Assembly (NCBI GenBank): GCA_021613335.1
Contig: JAJTWR010000263.1
Coordinates: 3,780,001-3,844,000 of the forward strand
From: Whitmania pigra
Lineage: Eukaryota > Annelida > Clitellata > Hirudinida > Haemopidae
Length of the DNA: 64,000 nt
Direction: 5' to 3'
Shown: one piece after another, positions 48,601 to 60,600 of the stretch
How positions within the stretch are numbered: position 1 is the first letter of the stretch
Layout: each line of letters opens with the position of its first letter
The notes under the pieces: generated by a model
Told to the model about the DNA's origin: nothing
The model's input: the letters and a program-made list of their open reading frames with translations, nothing else
Databases searched by the model: none
Made by a program: the position numbers and the translations under genes

Positions 48601-51600
48601 AGGAGCTATTGGCCATTGTTTTTGCATGCAACAAGTTTGACGGCTACATCTACGGACAAGTTGTGACTGTTCACAGTGATCACAGACCACTCGAGTCGAT
48701 CTTCAAGAAATCCATTCATGACACATCTCTACGTCTTCAGAGGTTGTTGTTGAAGCTGTTGCGTTACAATCTGATAGTCAAGTATGTTCCAGGAAAGGAA
48801 TTGCACATACCTGATATTCTATCCAGGGCCCCTCGCACGGAGGCAACAGGTGATTCAGAGCTGGAAGCGGGAATGACATTGGTAGTTCACATAGTGGTCA
48901 ACAGTTTGAGCATTTCCTGGTCGAAGCTGAATGATTTTCGCCAAGGCACTTTAACTGATGTACAGCTTTCACAAGCGATCAGTTATATTCCAAATGGATG
49001 GCCTCACCTGAAAAAGGATGTCGTGCAGGAGGCAAAAGCATTTTGGGATTGCCGTCAAGACCTGACTGTGGCTGAGGGCATCATTTTGATGAACGACAGA
49101 ATGGTCCCACCATCAAACGAGCAGCCCAATATCCTGCAGCAGCTACACGCAGCCCATCAGGGGATGGACAAAATGAAGCATTTGGCACGCACATGTGTTT
49201 ACTGGCCTGGACTAGACCGCGATATCAAAACTCATGTGATGTCACGTTCACAGTGCCTCAGCAATCGAAGCCTTCCAAAGAAGGAAAGTTCCACATCCCG
49301 TACCAGAGGGGCCATGGCAGAAAGTCGGAATTGATATTTTCACTTTGAACTCTTGGGATTATTTGCTTGTGGTTGACTACTTCAGTAAGTATCCAGAAGT
49401 TGCTCGTTTAGAAAGCAAGCCATCCACAGCAATTATCTCAAAGTTAAAGAACATATTTTCAAGACATGGCATTCCAATGACCATTGTTTCTGACATGCCC
49501 TATAACTCAGAAAGTTGCAGATGTTTTGCAGTGGAGTGGGGTTTTCAGTGGCTATTCACCAGTCCAGAAAATCCACAGTCAAATGGAATGGTGGAAAGGC
49601 ACATTCAAACCATCAATAATGTCCTCAAGAAAGCTGAAGGAGAAAGGACAGACCAACATCTCGCTCTGTTAAGCCTGAGGAATACCCCCATTTCTGAGTT
49701 AAATGCTTCCCCAGCACAACCTCTTTTCAGCCTCATATTGAGGGACACACTTCCTGTGCTAAGCAATAAGTTACTGTCTCAGGTTGTTAAGGATGCCAAG
49801 GGACAACTCACTCGATGACAGCAGAAGACAACAGATACACATAATCAACTCCATTCGACTCAGCATCGTCCCCTCATCCCAGGCACTCCTGTAAGGTTCA
49901 GAATAGAGAATGGATGGGGAAAGAAGAGGTTATGTCCGTTCTGGGCCCAAGAAGGTATTTAGTGAAGACTTTAGATGGCTGTGAGTTTGTAAGGAATCGA
50001 CGATTCCTATTTCCAACAAAAGAACAAGATCGGCCCCACTAGTGGTTTTGGATCAGCAGGAATGAAGATAAAGGCACAGTATAATCTGCAGGAACTCCGG
50101 GGCATCCAACAGTTCCTCAAGCAGAAGCTCCAACTATGGAAACGCCTCTTCACCAACCAGGCCTTGTTGGGGAAGGGAGACCAGTAACATCCAGAAGTGG
50201 AAGACCAATCAAGCCCCCCTGCCGATATGGTTTTGACTGAACTCCAAGCTTAGAAGGGAGATGTCATATATGTACATATATAACATTTTAATTTGTCTTT
50301 GTTTTATTGACGTCGCGAGCTTTTCGTCGTTCTCGATGTAAATAAACTCGCTTAAACACGACAGTATTGATATGATTTTAAGCAATTTACAAATTCTGTT
50401 TTTGTCAACATAGTTGATAATAAGCAATAAAAGTCAAACCTTAAATGTCTAAATGTTACTATCAAACCTAATATCCCCAATTTCCAGTTAGTGACAAATT
50501 TGCACAGAATTGACTTTGTGAGTGGATACAAAATTTATGCTTAAATTAAAAAAGTATAATTGTCTAAAAGATAACTTACAAATAGAGAAATTATCAGGCA
50601 ATTCAATACCACAGAATTGGCCAAAACAGGAAAGAAATTCCATGACAGTAATAGCTGAACCAAAATTGTTATTAAACAACATCACTGGAATAGCTGTGGG
50701 GAGATCCTGATAAAAATATTATTTAAGAATATTAGTTAAGAATATATATGCACACATATCATATTTTTAATAATTCATGTCATTTTAAACTGTTGTTTTC
50801 GTACTACCTTATTGCCTCAGAGACCGAAACTGAAAAGTCAGTTAATGAAAATTACAAATATAAATTTAGTGCACTTAAAAAAGTGCAGGTGGATAGTTGA
50901 AAAATCAAACAAAATATCTTTAAATGAATATATTTTATTACATTAAAGTACTTAGGATAAATACCATCTCAATGCTTGAAGTTGTACTTCCAAAGCAATA
51001 TTAAGACACACCTGCAATCTAATTAACCAGTCATCTAATAATAAATAATAATTTTATATGGTCTATTAAGTTTAGTTGGTTTATTTAACCTTTAGCTATA
51101 TTAAAGGTCATCCATTAACAGGAATATATCCCTTTGGATGTGCTTTTGGATTATTCTGAATTGTGCATTTCATAACATTTACTTCCGATAAAAATTGTCA
51201 ACATTTTTGCATTTTTTTAAAATTCTGTTTAAAGAAAATCATTAAAACAATAAGTGCCCAATAAGTTACAGAAACTTCACTTTGAAGAATTATTTTAGTC
51301 AAATCCCATCAAGTCACAAATGTAAATGACTTTTACAAAGTGACAATTTAAAGATTTTTGTATGTTTTTTTTAAAGTTTTCTTGTATTTTCCTTTTAAAA
51401 TGTGTTTTTAATAATTGTTAGATAATACCTCATATGTCTGAAGAGGAAGTGAAGGTTTGAGTGCCACTCATATATATGCACTAAATTTTTTTGACATTTT
51501 AATAAAACAACAGTAAGAACAAACAAATGTATTGAGTTACTTTAATGCACAATAAAACACAACTACAATTACAAAAAAGAAAGTACATTAAAGAACATTA

Positions 51601-54600
51601 ATACCATATAAGAAATAAAGTATATTAATCAGATATATTAATATTCTGTGGTTGATGCTTATGTCATAAACCGCAAGCTGTGATGGCAAAATATGGTTTT
51701 AATGCCAAAGCAATGAGTTCGTCTTGCCATTCTTTTGCCACTCGATGGAACAGTACTAGGTGTAACAGTTAATAATGTGGATTTTGTAGTTAAACAAAAT
51801 AAAATAATTTTAAGAGTAACATAAAAAGTGCTTTATTCAGAGTAATGTCCATTGCCAGCTACACACATTTCACCCATCTTTCAGATAATTCATGGATACT
51901 ATCCAGTGATGGGCAAAATAAATTGCGATTGCGATTTAAATCGTGATTTAGGCAAGGTTGCGATTCGATTTGAACATTGTTGGATTCGATTTTGGCCTCA
52001 GTGATTTTGATTCGATTTGCCTTTTTTTTGATTCGATTTGAAAAAGCAAATCGAGTCATTGAAATAAAGATGGTTATATATTTTTAATTTTGTAAAAATG
52101 GTTATAAATTTAAGAATTCTATATCTTTGGTGTGCTCCCCGTTAAATAAACATTGTTGTAGGTTACATGCTTTTGTTCTACTTGTAGCTTTACTGCGTTT
52201 TAAATATGTCTGAGTTAGATAGCAGGAAATATGGGATTTATCTCTTTAGGCCAGTCATCTAGAGCTGTACAAAGATGCAAAAGAAAAAGATAAGGAAACA
52301 ACAACTCAACAAAGTCATTCGTTGCTATCATTCATGGCTGTGGCAGGAGGTATTAATGAAAATTCTCTTTCTCTGACATACAATGATTCCAATCCAAAGC
52401 AAAAGGCCCTTACCGAAGGAATAGTGAAACAACTTGTAGCCAAAGCAATGCTTCCACTACGCATAGTTGAAAGTTCAGGTTTTGCCTTTTTTATGAGAAT
52501 TGTGGATCCATATTATGTTATCCCAAGTAGAAGGACTATAAATAGAAAATTAACTGATGTATTGCAGACATTAAAAGACAATTTGAAGAATGAAATTGAA
52601 CTACTAATTAATAATAATTTGAGCGTCATGCTTCAACAGATTTGTGGAACAGCCGTTCATTTGAACCAATTATTGGAGTAAAATACCAATACTTTGACGA
52701 AGGCTTTCAGCTGAGAACAAAGACGGCTGCTTACAGATACTTCGGGTCCCAACACACAGGAAAAAATATTTGTGCAGCTTTTGAGGAAATACTGTCAGAG
52801 TATGGGTTGCAGAGCATTGACATTGGATATTTTGTTACTGACAATGCCAGAAACATGCTCAAAGCATTCACAATATTTTCCGAGGAAGCTGCCAGGTTTG
52901 CCTTTGATCAAAAGGAAAATAAAAGATGTGTACTGATTATCAGACACCAATTTTTATCAGACAACTCTTTGGTTTCAATAAATAAAAAAAAAATAAAACT
53001 GTAAAAATGTTGGCTGTTATTTTCATTGTGTTTTGCTCGAAAAAATTTTGGAAGATTTGATTCGATTTGGAATTTTTTGATTCTATTTGAGATTTGGTTG
53101 TTGAGATTTAAATCATTTTACAAATGATTTGAGATTTGACCATTGAGATTCGATTTGATTTTTGCCCATCACTGATACTATCCCAAAAAAACTTTTCTTG
53201 TTTTGAGGCAAACCATTCACAGACCCAATTTTCTACTTCTTCGTATATTTTGAAGTGCTATTCAACAAGTGCATGTGCCATCAATCGAAATAAGTGGCAA
53301 CCTGAAGAAGCAAAGTTTGGTGACTATGACGGGTTGGTTAATACCACATTTTCCCGAAAATAAGACAGTGTCTTATATTAATTTTTGCTACAAAAGACTC
53401 GCTAGGGCTTATTTTCGGGGGGTGTCTTATATTTTCATAATCAACGACCCATTTTTGTTTTATACAAATTAATATTCTAACAAGAATGTAAATTAGAGTT
53501 CTCAAAAAAAATTAGTCAAATTCAGTCACATCAACTTGGTACGAGCATTCAACTCACAAGAGGCTAAAATGGCAAGTAGAAGGGACTGGAAAATGCATGA
53601 AAAATGTCGATTGTAAGATGCAAGTGATAGTTTGGATGCCGATTTTATCTGTTTTGGATGCCGGGTGAGAACCAAAATGGAGAACCTGGTCAACAGTCTA
53701 TCCCTCAAAATCTCAGAGCTAGAGAAAACTGTAGAAGACATGAAGACTAATATCAGCAAAATTAGAGAAACTGCATAAGTTGAGCAAAGAGCCAATCTAG
53801 AAGATGTTCCAAAGCTCAAGATAGAACTGAAGGAACTGGGAACAAACAAGTAGCGGAAATGGAAAAAGAAACAACAAGGCTCAAACAAGAAGTCAAAGCC
53901 ATTCCTTCAGGGCTATCAAAGAAAGCAGAAGAAAACCTAAAGCCTAAATGGTCAGAAGTAGTATTCAGCCATATCAAAAAGTGCATAGTGGAAGTTAAGG
54001 ACCAAGTCATAAAAGTACAGCAAACAATAAACAAAAATAAGAGCTGGTGAAGAAAGTTCAAAGGAAAAAAGATGAAACAATGTCACAATCCATAAACTAG
54101 CTGAAAGTACCGGAAACACAGTGGAGGAAATGAAAAAAAGGATAAGCAGGTAGTCTTGCACTTAATAAACAACATGCTTGGAGTGAATTGTGAACAAGAA
54201 ATTAAAAGAATGTTCAGACTTTGGCAGAAAAAGAATAAGAGAGACCATTGCTGATTGAACTAAGAGAAAGGTCACTCAAGAATTCAATAATGGAATTCCT
54301 TTTCAAACTGAAAAATGCTAATGAAAAGTATAGCATAATTGCCACAATAATGTAGAGCACTAGTATTAGCAGTGTTGCGCTAATTACTTTTATAATTAAT
54401 TAATTCCTTATTTTTTTAATTTTTACACATAACAATTACAGAAAATTTTCTGTACTTTCACTTGTAACAAATTACTATTTTTGGTCTTACTTTTACCTCG
54501 TTACTTTTTTAGCATAAGGCGTTACAAAGTAAATAAAATTATAAATTAGTTGAATTTTATATTAAAATTTATTTTTTTAAAATAAATTGGTCGTTTTTGT

Positions 54601-57600
54601 TAAATTGCAGCTTGTGGGTTAATAATATCAAAGTTTTTTTAATATATAAATATGCATGTCGTACTACAGAATCCTTGGAAGCCAATTTGAACATTGGTAG
54701 CGATTATAAGGGGAACTTCATTGAAGAAGCACACATGGCCATATTTAATCACAATGTTCAGATCTGAATCAAAGGAAGCAAAATCACATAAGTTTGCAAC
54801 TGTACAAACAAAAAAAACTATGTATTCAGCATTGGAAGGTTCATCGTCAAACTTGAAGAAACATATAGAACGCATGCATCCAAGACAAGTTTCGAAATAT
54901 GAATTGTTGACAATAAGTGCACTCAAGAGAAAGGTAGACAACGACTATGAGAGCGAAAGGGGAAATTTCACCAAAACAACAGTTCCCCAGTTATTTGTCT
55001 GACATTGAGCAGCCATTGACTAGAACTTAGTTATGTTGAAAGTTAACAAACATTTTTGATTGTAAATAAAGAATAAAAACACTTTCATTAGTTCAAATGT
55101 TTTTTTCAAAACCGGTAACCGTAATAAATTACCACCACTGCTCTGGCTTTTGCTGGTGATGAGTCACATGGTTTTCTATAGTGCCATAAGAACATATCAT
55201 GAAACCCATTGGATGGTAAAAATTATATACAGCTTTTGGCCACACTTTCACGTTAAAAGCAATGGTACATCTGCATAACTTCAGTATCTGCTTCAAGAAT
55301 TGATCTCAATTTATTTAAAGCCCTTGTTTCTTTTAATGCAGTTATAAAACCTATTGCACATGAGCTACATTTCATGTTCAGATCAATGATCCAATTATGA
55401 TTCTTGAGAAATTGAAATCTCTGCCACAATTTCATGTTATAATTCATGCACTATTTGGACCTCAACATTTCTATACCTTCATACTGTACATCTGCTTAAA
55501 TCCATCATCTGTTCCAAGAATTAATCTCAAAATGTTTAAAAATGTCTCTAAAGGTTTGTACATTTAAAATGTGGTTTCCATATTTATGGAATTACGGGAC
55601 ACAGAGACTTGTTAAGCAGAAAAGGTTGTAGCTTGGAATTGGTTAACGAGTTCATTACTGTTCTTTGAAGTATTGCTTTACTTTTGTCTGACAAATTATT
55701 ATGCATGTACAATCTGCATTCCAAAGTAGAAAGTTGATGTAAATTTTGAAATGAAAAATAGATTCGAGGAAGATTTGGAGAGAGAACACAATTTTGGTCA
55801 ACTGCAGCGAGCTCATGAATCGTTAATCAGTTCTTTGAAGTTATTAAACAATTTATTAACAGACGTTAACAATTTTATTAACAGTGGTGCAGTTTGGATG
55901 TTAGATCGCCCGGAATGATTGCAATGTGACATCCGCTCGAGTTGAGCATCTTCTTAACTGATGCCTCTTTATGAGCAGTCATTGCATCCATGATCAACAG
56001 TGAGCTCTTTGAAAAGAATCCGCCCCATCTCATTTGAAAAAAATTTCATTAATTTAATTAAATTAATTTTTTCCATAGATCTAAGATTGCTTTACAACAT
56101 ATCAAAATTTAAAAAAGTACTTTGTGCCTTAACAAAATAAACCGACTTAGAATAACATTGATTTTTCGAAAATCAGACACTGCAGACATACTGCATTATA
56201 AAGCAATATGTCAAAGTTAAACAAGCAAATCCCTCAAATATCATTGCTCTCTCTCATTTACAACATTAGTTATGATACATTATGTGTGGCCGATTTTCGA
56301 AAAAATCAAAATTTGAAAAGTAGGGTGACCATGTAAAAATTGTAATATCTTTTAAAATATTTGTTATTTCTAGCCAATATTTTGAATTTTCCCATTATAT
56401 ATTATATATTGTTTATTTTTTTTAAATACATTGGTGGGAAAATTTTTCAAAATCGATTGAGTTCATTTGATCTGACCGGATAGAAAAAAAGACTACAACG
56501 GATCACCAGAGATGCAATCAAGGTCAAAAGGGCAAAATATGAAGCTTGGAAAAAGATGAAAGATTTGGCAAGAGCAGAAGTTAAGCTAACAGAATTAACA
56601 AAACAGCATTAGCATCATATGAAAGTAGGATAGCTAGTAACATAAAATGTGATAGTAAAAGCTTCTTCAGATATGTTAAGTGTTCACAAAAAGTCAGGGA
56701 CAGAATTTGGCCATTAAAAAATGAAAAGGGAGAAACTGTTGAGTCATTAGAAGAAACAGCAAGTCTATTAAACAAATATTTTAAGATATTATATTAAGTT
56801 ATATTATATTATTATTATATTAAGTTATATTATATTATTATTATATTAAGTTCAGTGTTTAGTTCAGAAATATTGGATAACATGCCAGAGCCAGCAAGAA
56901 GGATTAAAGAGGAAAAGCTCAAGTTAGATGAGATAGAATTCACTAAAGAAGAGGTGATTAAGCAGCTACAAAAACTACAAGCTGATAAGAGTCATGGTAA
57001 ATAATCCAGTATTTGGAGATGGGCTATGTTTACCTTATGGTAAATCAATCCATCCCATAAAATACGATAACTTTCAGCACCACTTTTTCACAGAATAAAG
57101 TAATGAATTAAAACTTCCTGCAAATGCTCTTTTTTGGGCATAAAGTTAAACATCTTTAAGCATAAAGTATTGCTGATGTCAGCATTTTCAGAAAGTGTAC
57201 AAGCCGTACTTCTGAAGCTAGCAGATGAGACATTGTATAGTATATTATATGTAAAATCGGCATTATTAACCGGTACACCTTGAATCACAAAATATTCATT
57301 TTTAGATTATTTAATAAATTATAAATAGACAAGCAAATCTCTCCAAAAATCAGTGCTCTACCTTACTTACAACAATAGTTCTTATGCATTACATGCATCT
57401 GATTTTTCAAAAATCAACATAGAAGTTCTAAGTCAATTTTATTAAGGCTTGCAGTACTTTTATAAATTTTAGTAAGCTGTAAAGCAATTTTTTTAACTAT
57501 GGAAAATAAATAATTTACAAATAAATTTGACCACCTTTTTGGGATAAATAGCAGTAAAAATAACAACATTTGGCTGAATTCAAAAGCTTATAAAACAAAA

Positions 57601-60600
57601 ATTAGAAAACAAATTCAAATAAAACATAGCCTACATTTAGAAAAAGGATAATATGAATAAATTGACAAGTTTTTAATAATTAAATATGCTTAGTTTTCAA
57701 AATATTTAATTTAAAAAATGCAATTTTTCGAAAGCTACACAATTTCTGAGTGACATCCCAAACATAGCAAATCATAAAACATTCAATTATTTAATAATAC
57801 TTAATTAATTTGATCAACAAATCCACCAAAAATAATGGATTTACCATATTTACAACAATAGTTATAATACACTGTGTTAATCTGAATTTTGAAAAATCAA
57901 TGTTTTTCTAATTCAGTTTTTTTTAATAAGGTGCAAAGTACTTTTTATAAATTTTGATGTTATAAAGCAATTTTAGATCTATGGGAAAAAACTTTTGAAC
58001 ACCCTTTCAAGATTACAATACTTTGAATTTATGCTAATAAGTTTATAATACAAAAACTACCAAATGTATTCAGAGGAAACTTATCATATATCACATCGAG
58101 CAGCACAGGGCAAGGGTACCAACCAGTCTTTGTATGCTTCGAGTTTATTTCCAGGTTCCAGTCTACCAAGACCAAGGATCAAATTCCCATCAAGCAGAGG
58201 AAAGGCAGCATGTCAAGAGTTAGATCAGGTGCAAGGACAAGGATTGAGAAGGCTTATGAAAAAGGAAAGTTCAATGAAGATATCCACAGATTGCATCTAC
58301 AACATTTATCTGGAAATGTTCAGGCAAATACCAACCAAATGTCCCAAATACCAGAGAGAAGAAGACAGAGGGGAATTCAGCAACTCAGGCAGGAGAAGAA
58401 AATACTTCGTCAGAGTTGGTGACCAAAGAGAGGGTCTTTAAGTCTTGTGGGGAGAGGACAAGGCTTGAGTCTTGCCGAGAGTCTCAGGCAGAAAAAGTAC
58501 CAGAGATGCCAAGCAAGAACCAGTTTCTTCAAAGATCCATGCAAATGCTCGATGCACAAAGTCAGGAATTCTCAGTGTTTCAAGAATTGAGTTAGAAGAG
58601 CACCTCACTCAGACATACAGCAACGAAACATAACTGCAGGAAATGTTGGACATTCCGGTGGTCCCTGTGCCTGCCTGCTCCATGACAGCTCCTTCTCTCG
58701 AGGAAGTCAGAGGTATCATGAAAATAGTTAGGAACAAACCTGTGCCAGAAGTCAATGAAATTCCCTAACTGGTGTATAAGAAATGCCCAAAAGCAATGAA
58801 ATGTCTTCATGTGTTCATTGAAAAAGCATGGCACAGTTACCAATAAATGAAAGCAAGCTGAAGACATTTTTATAGCTGAAGACATTTTTATAGCCAAAGA
58901 AAAGGATTGAAACCCTCCATCTCTTCCCTCATTTTTAGGCCGGTTTCGCATCAAGGGAAAGATCTTCTGTGCTGCCATGGCCCAAAGAATCAAAATACAA
59001 GATAGCAAACCAATATGTCAATGCCTTGGTGCAGAAAGGAGGTGTTTCTGGTTTCCCGGGATGTATAGAATGGTGACCCATCAAAATAGCCCAGCAACAA
59101 AATAGCCCTGTCTAAATAGCCCAGAACAAAATAGCCGTCAAAGTAGCCTGGCAAAAAAATAGCCCAGGACAAAAAAACCCCTCAAAATAGCTCGGTGACA
59201 AAATAGCCCCATAAAAGTATCTTTAAAAAAAATTAATTTATATTGGTTGAATACATTAACCAGTAACTGATTTCAAATTTAATTAGATAAAATTAGTGGT
59301 TTGAATGCTTTTATGACCGTTTTGAGTTTAATTGGTATCACGCAATTTCATTAAGTGGAAGATTAATCATCTAAAATATTAATAAGATTCTGGCTACTTC
59401 CTTGGTTTTCATGGACTTTTCAAGTTGGTATTTAATGTAAATTATCGTACAATCTGCATAAAGAGAATTGACACTTACAGAATTTACCAGACACTTATTG
59501 AGTCACGTCAGTTCCAGTTGCAATGTGTACAAATGAAGAGTTCGAATTGGAAATGGAATTTAATCTATCTTATCGATTGACATACAACATGTGTGAGCCA
59601 CACAAAGTGATTCACCTTACCAGGCACTCATCACATCATGACTGTTCCTCAGATCATCTGATTTCTTTTTATCCTTCCCTGAGTTCTTATTGCAAAGTGA
59701 ATGATTTGGAGCAGCAATTTAATATAACTTATCGAAACCAAGGTCTTCATACTTCATACATGTTCAACACCGAACCTCTCAATTATCTATGCAGAATTGC
59801 TTATAATCTTACAATTTAACTAATTTGGTGTGACTAATTTACTTTAATTTAATTTAGTTTATTAATTTTTTACAACAAATTTTATTGAGCTATTTTGATG
59901 AGTTTTATGTTTGGTGGGGGTGTTTTGATGGGGCTGTTGTCCTGAGCTATTTTTTCACCAGGCTTTTTTTCGGGGTTATTTTGTCGCTGGGCTATTATGA
60001 CGGGTGCCACATAGAACGCAAAATATTAATTTTTATATTATTTAATAAGTTAAAGTTAGGCAAACAAATTAACCTAAATGTTATTTATAACATGAGCCTT
60101 AGCTCATTTACACCACCAGTATGGCTGACTTTAAAAAAAAATCAAAAATCGAAAAGTAGGGCAACCATGTAAAAATGGCAATATCTTCTAAAACATTGGT
60201 CATATCTAAACAATATCTTGTATTTCCCAATTATGTAGACCACTGTTCGTTGTCTTTTCAAAATCGATTGAGTTCATTTGATCTGACCCTTTGGAAAAGG
60301 TAATCTCAAGTCACAAAATCAGTAGTGAGTTTTTAAGTTTACAAGCTTAAATTTTTGCACACACTTGTATATTGACATCCTCAGAGGGAACATTAGCAGG
60401 AAATGCAAACCATTAAGTTAACCTACGTATTGGCACATATTAGTATTATTTGTTATTGACTCATCTCACAATAATTTATTCTTCTGTGTATGTTTATGTG
60501 TAGAGCACCTTAAGCTTAAGCGTCAGGTGCAGGCTGGGTCGCGAACAAGAAACGTAATGACCATTGCTTTTACTGTTGTTCGCAGGCATGCTACCATCTG

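Larger units (their letters stand above)
46148..50363 (+). mobile_element. Ty3/gypsy LTR retrotransposon, nearly complete, antisense in a BAZ1A intron
   Basis: Left LTR about 46148-46299 and right LTR about 50262-50363 both start TGTCATAT and end AACACGACA. A purine tract AGAAGGGAGA lies right before the 3' LTR. Gag-pol is one long frame, with the integrase shifted. The element lies in the intron between two DDT exons of BAZ1A, on the opposite strand. The LTRs differ in length (about 152 against 102 bp), so it is not very recent, or one LTR was rearranged. Confidence 0.9.
51795..53300 (-). pseudogene. mariner transposase C-terminal relic, split by a hAT insertion
   Basis: Minus-strand reading right of the hAT: YEEVENWVCEWFASKQEKFF then WDSI; left of it: HELSERWVKC and NGHYSE. 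Joined across the 8-bp duplication the two parts form the usual mariner C-terminal block. The same family is at 13895-13966. Confidence 0.8.

Noticed and set aside
46148..50363. 5-bp target duplication of the gypsy element
   Set aside because: The flanking bases (GATAT on the left, GTATT on the right) do not match, so no duplication is claimed.
54372..55140. 8-bp duplication around the BED-type hAT element
   Set aside because: The flanks AGTATTAG and CTCTGGCT differ.
59523..59819. 98-codon frame in the foldback element as a gene
   Set aside because: No domain and no conserved start context; it may be cargo, but there is no support for expression.
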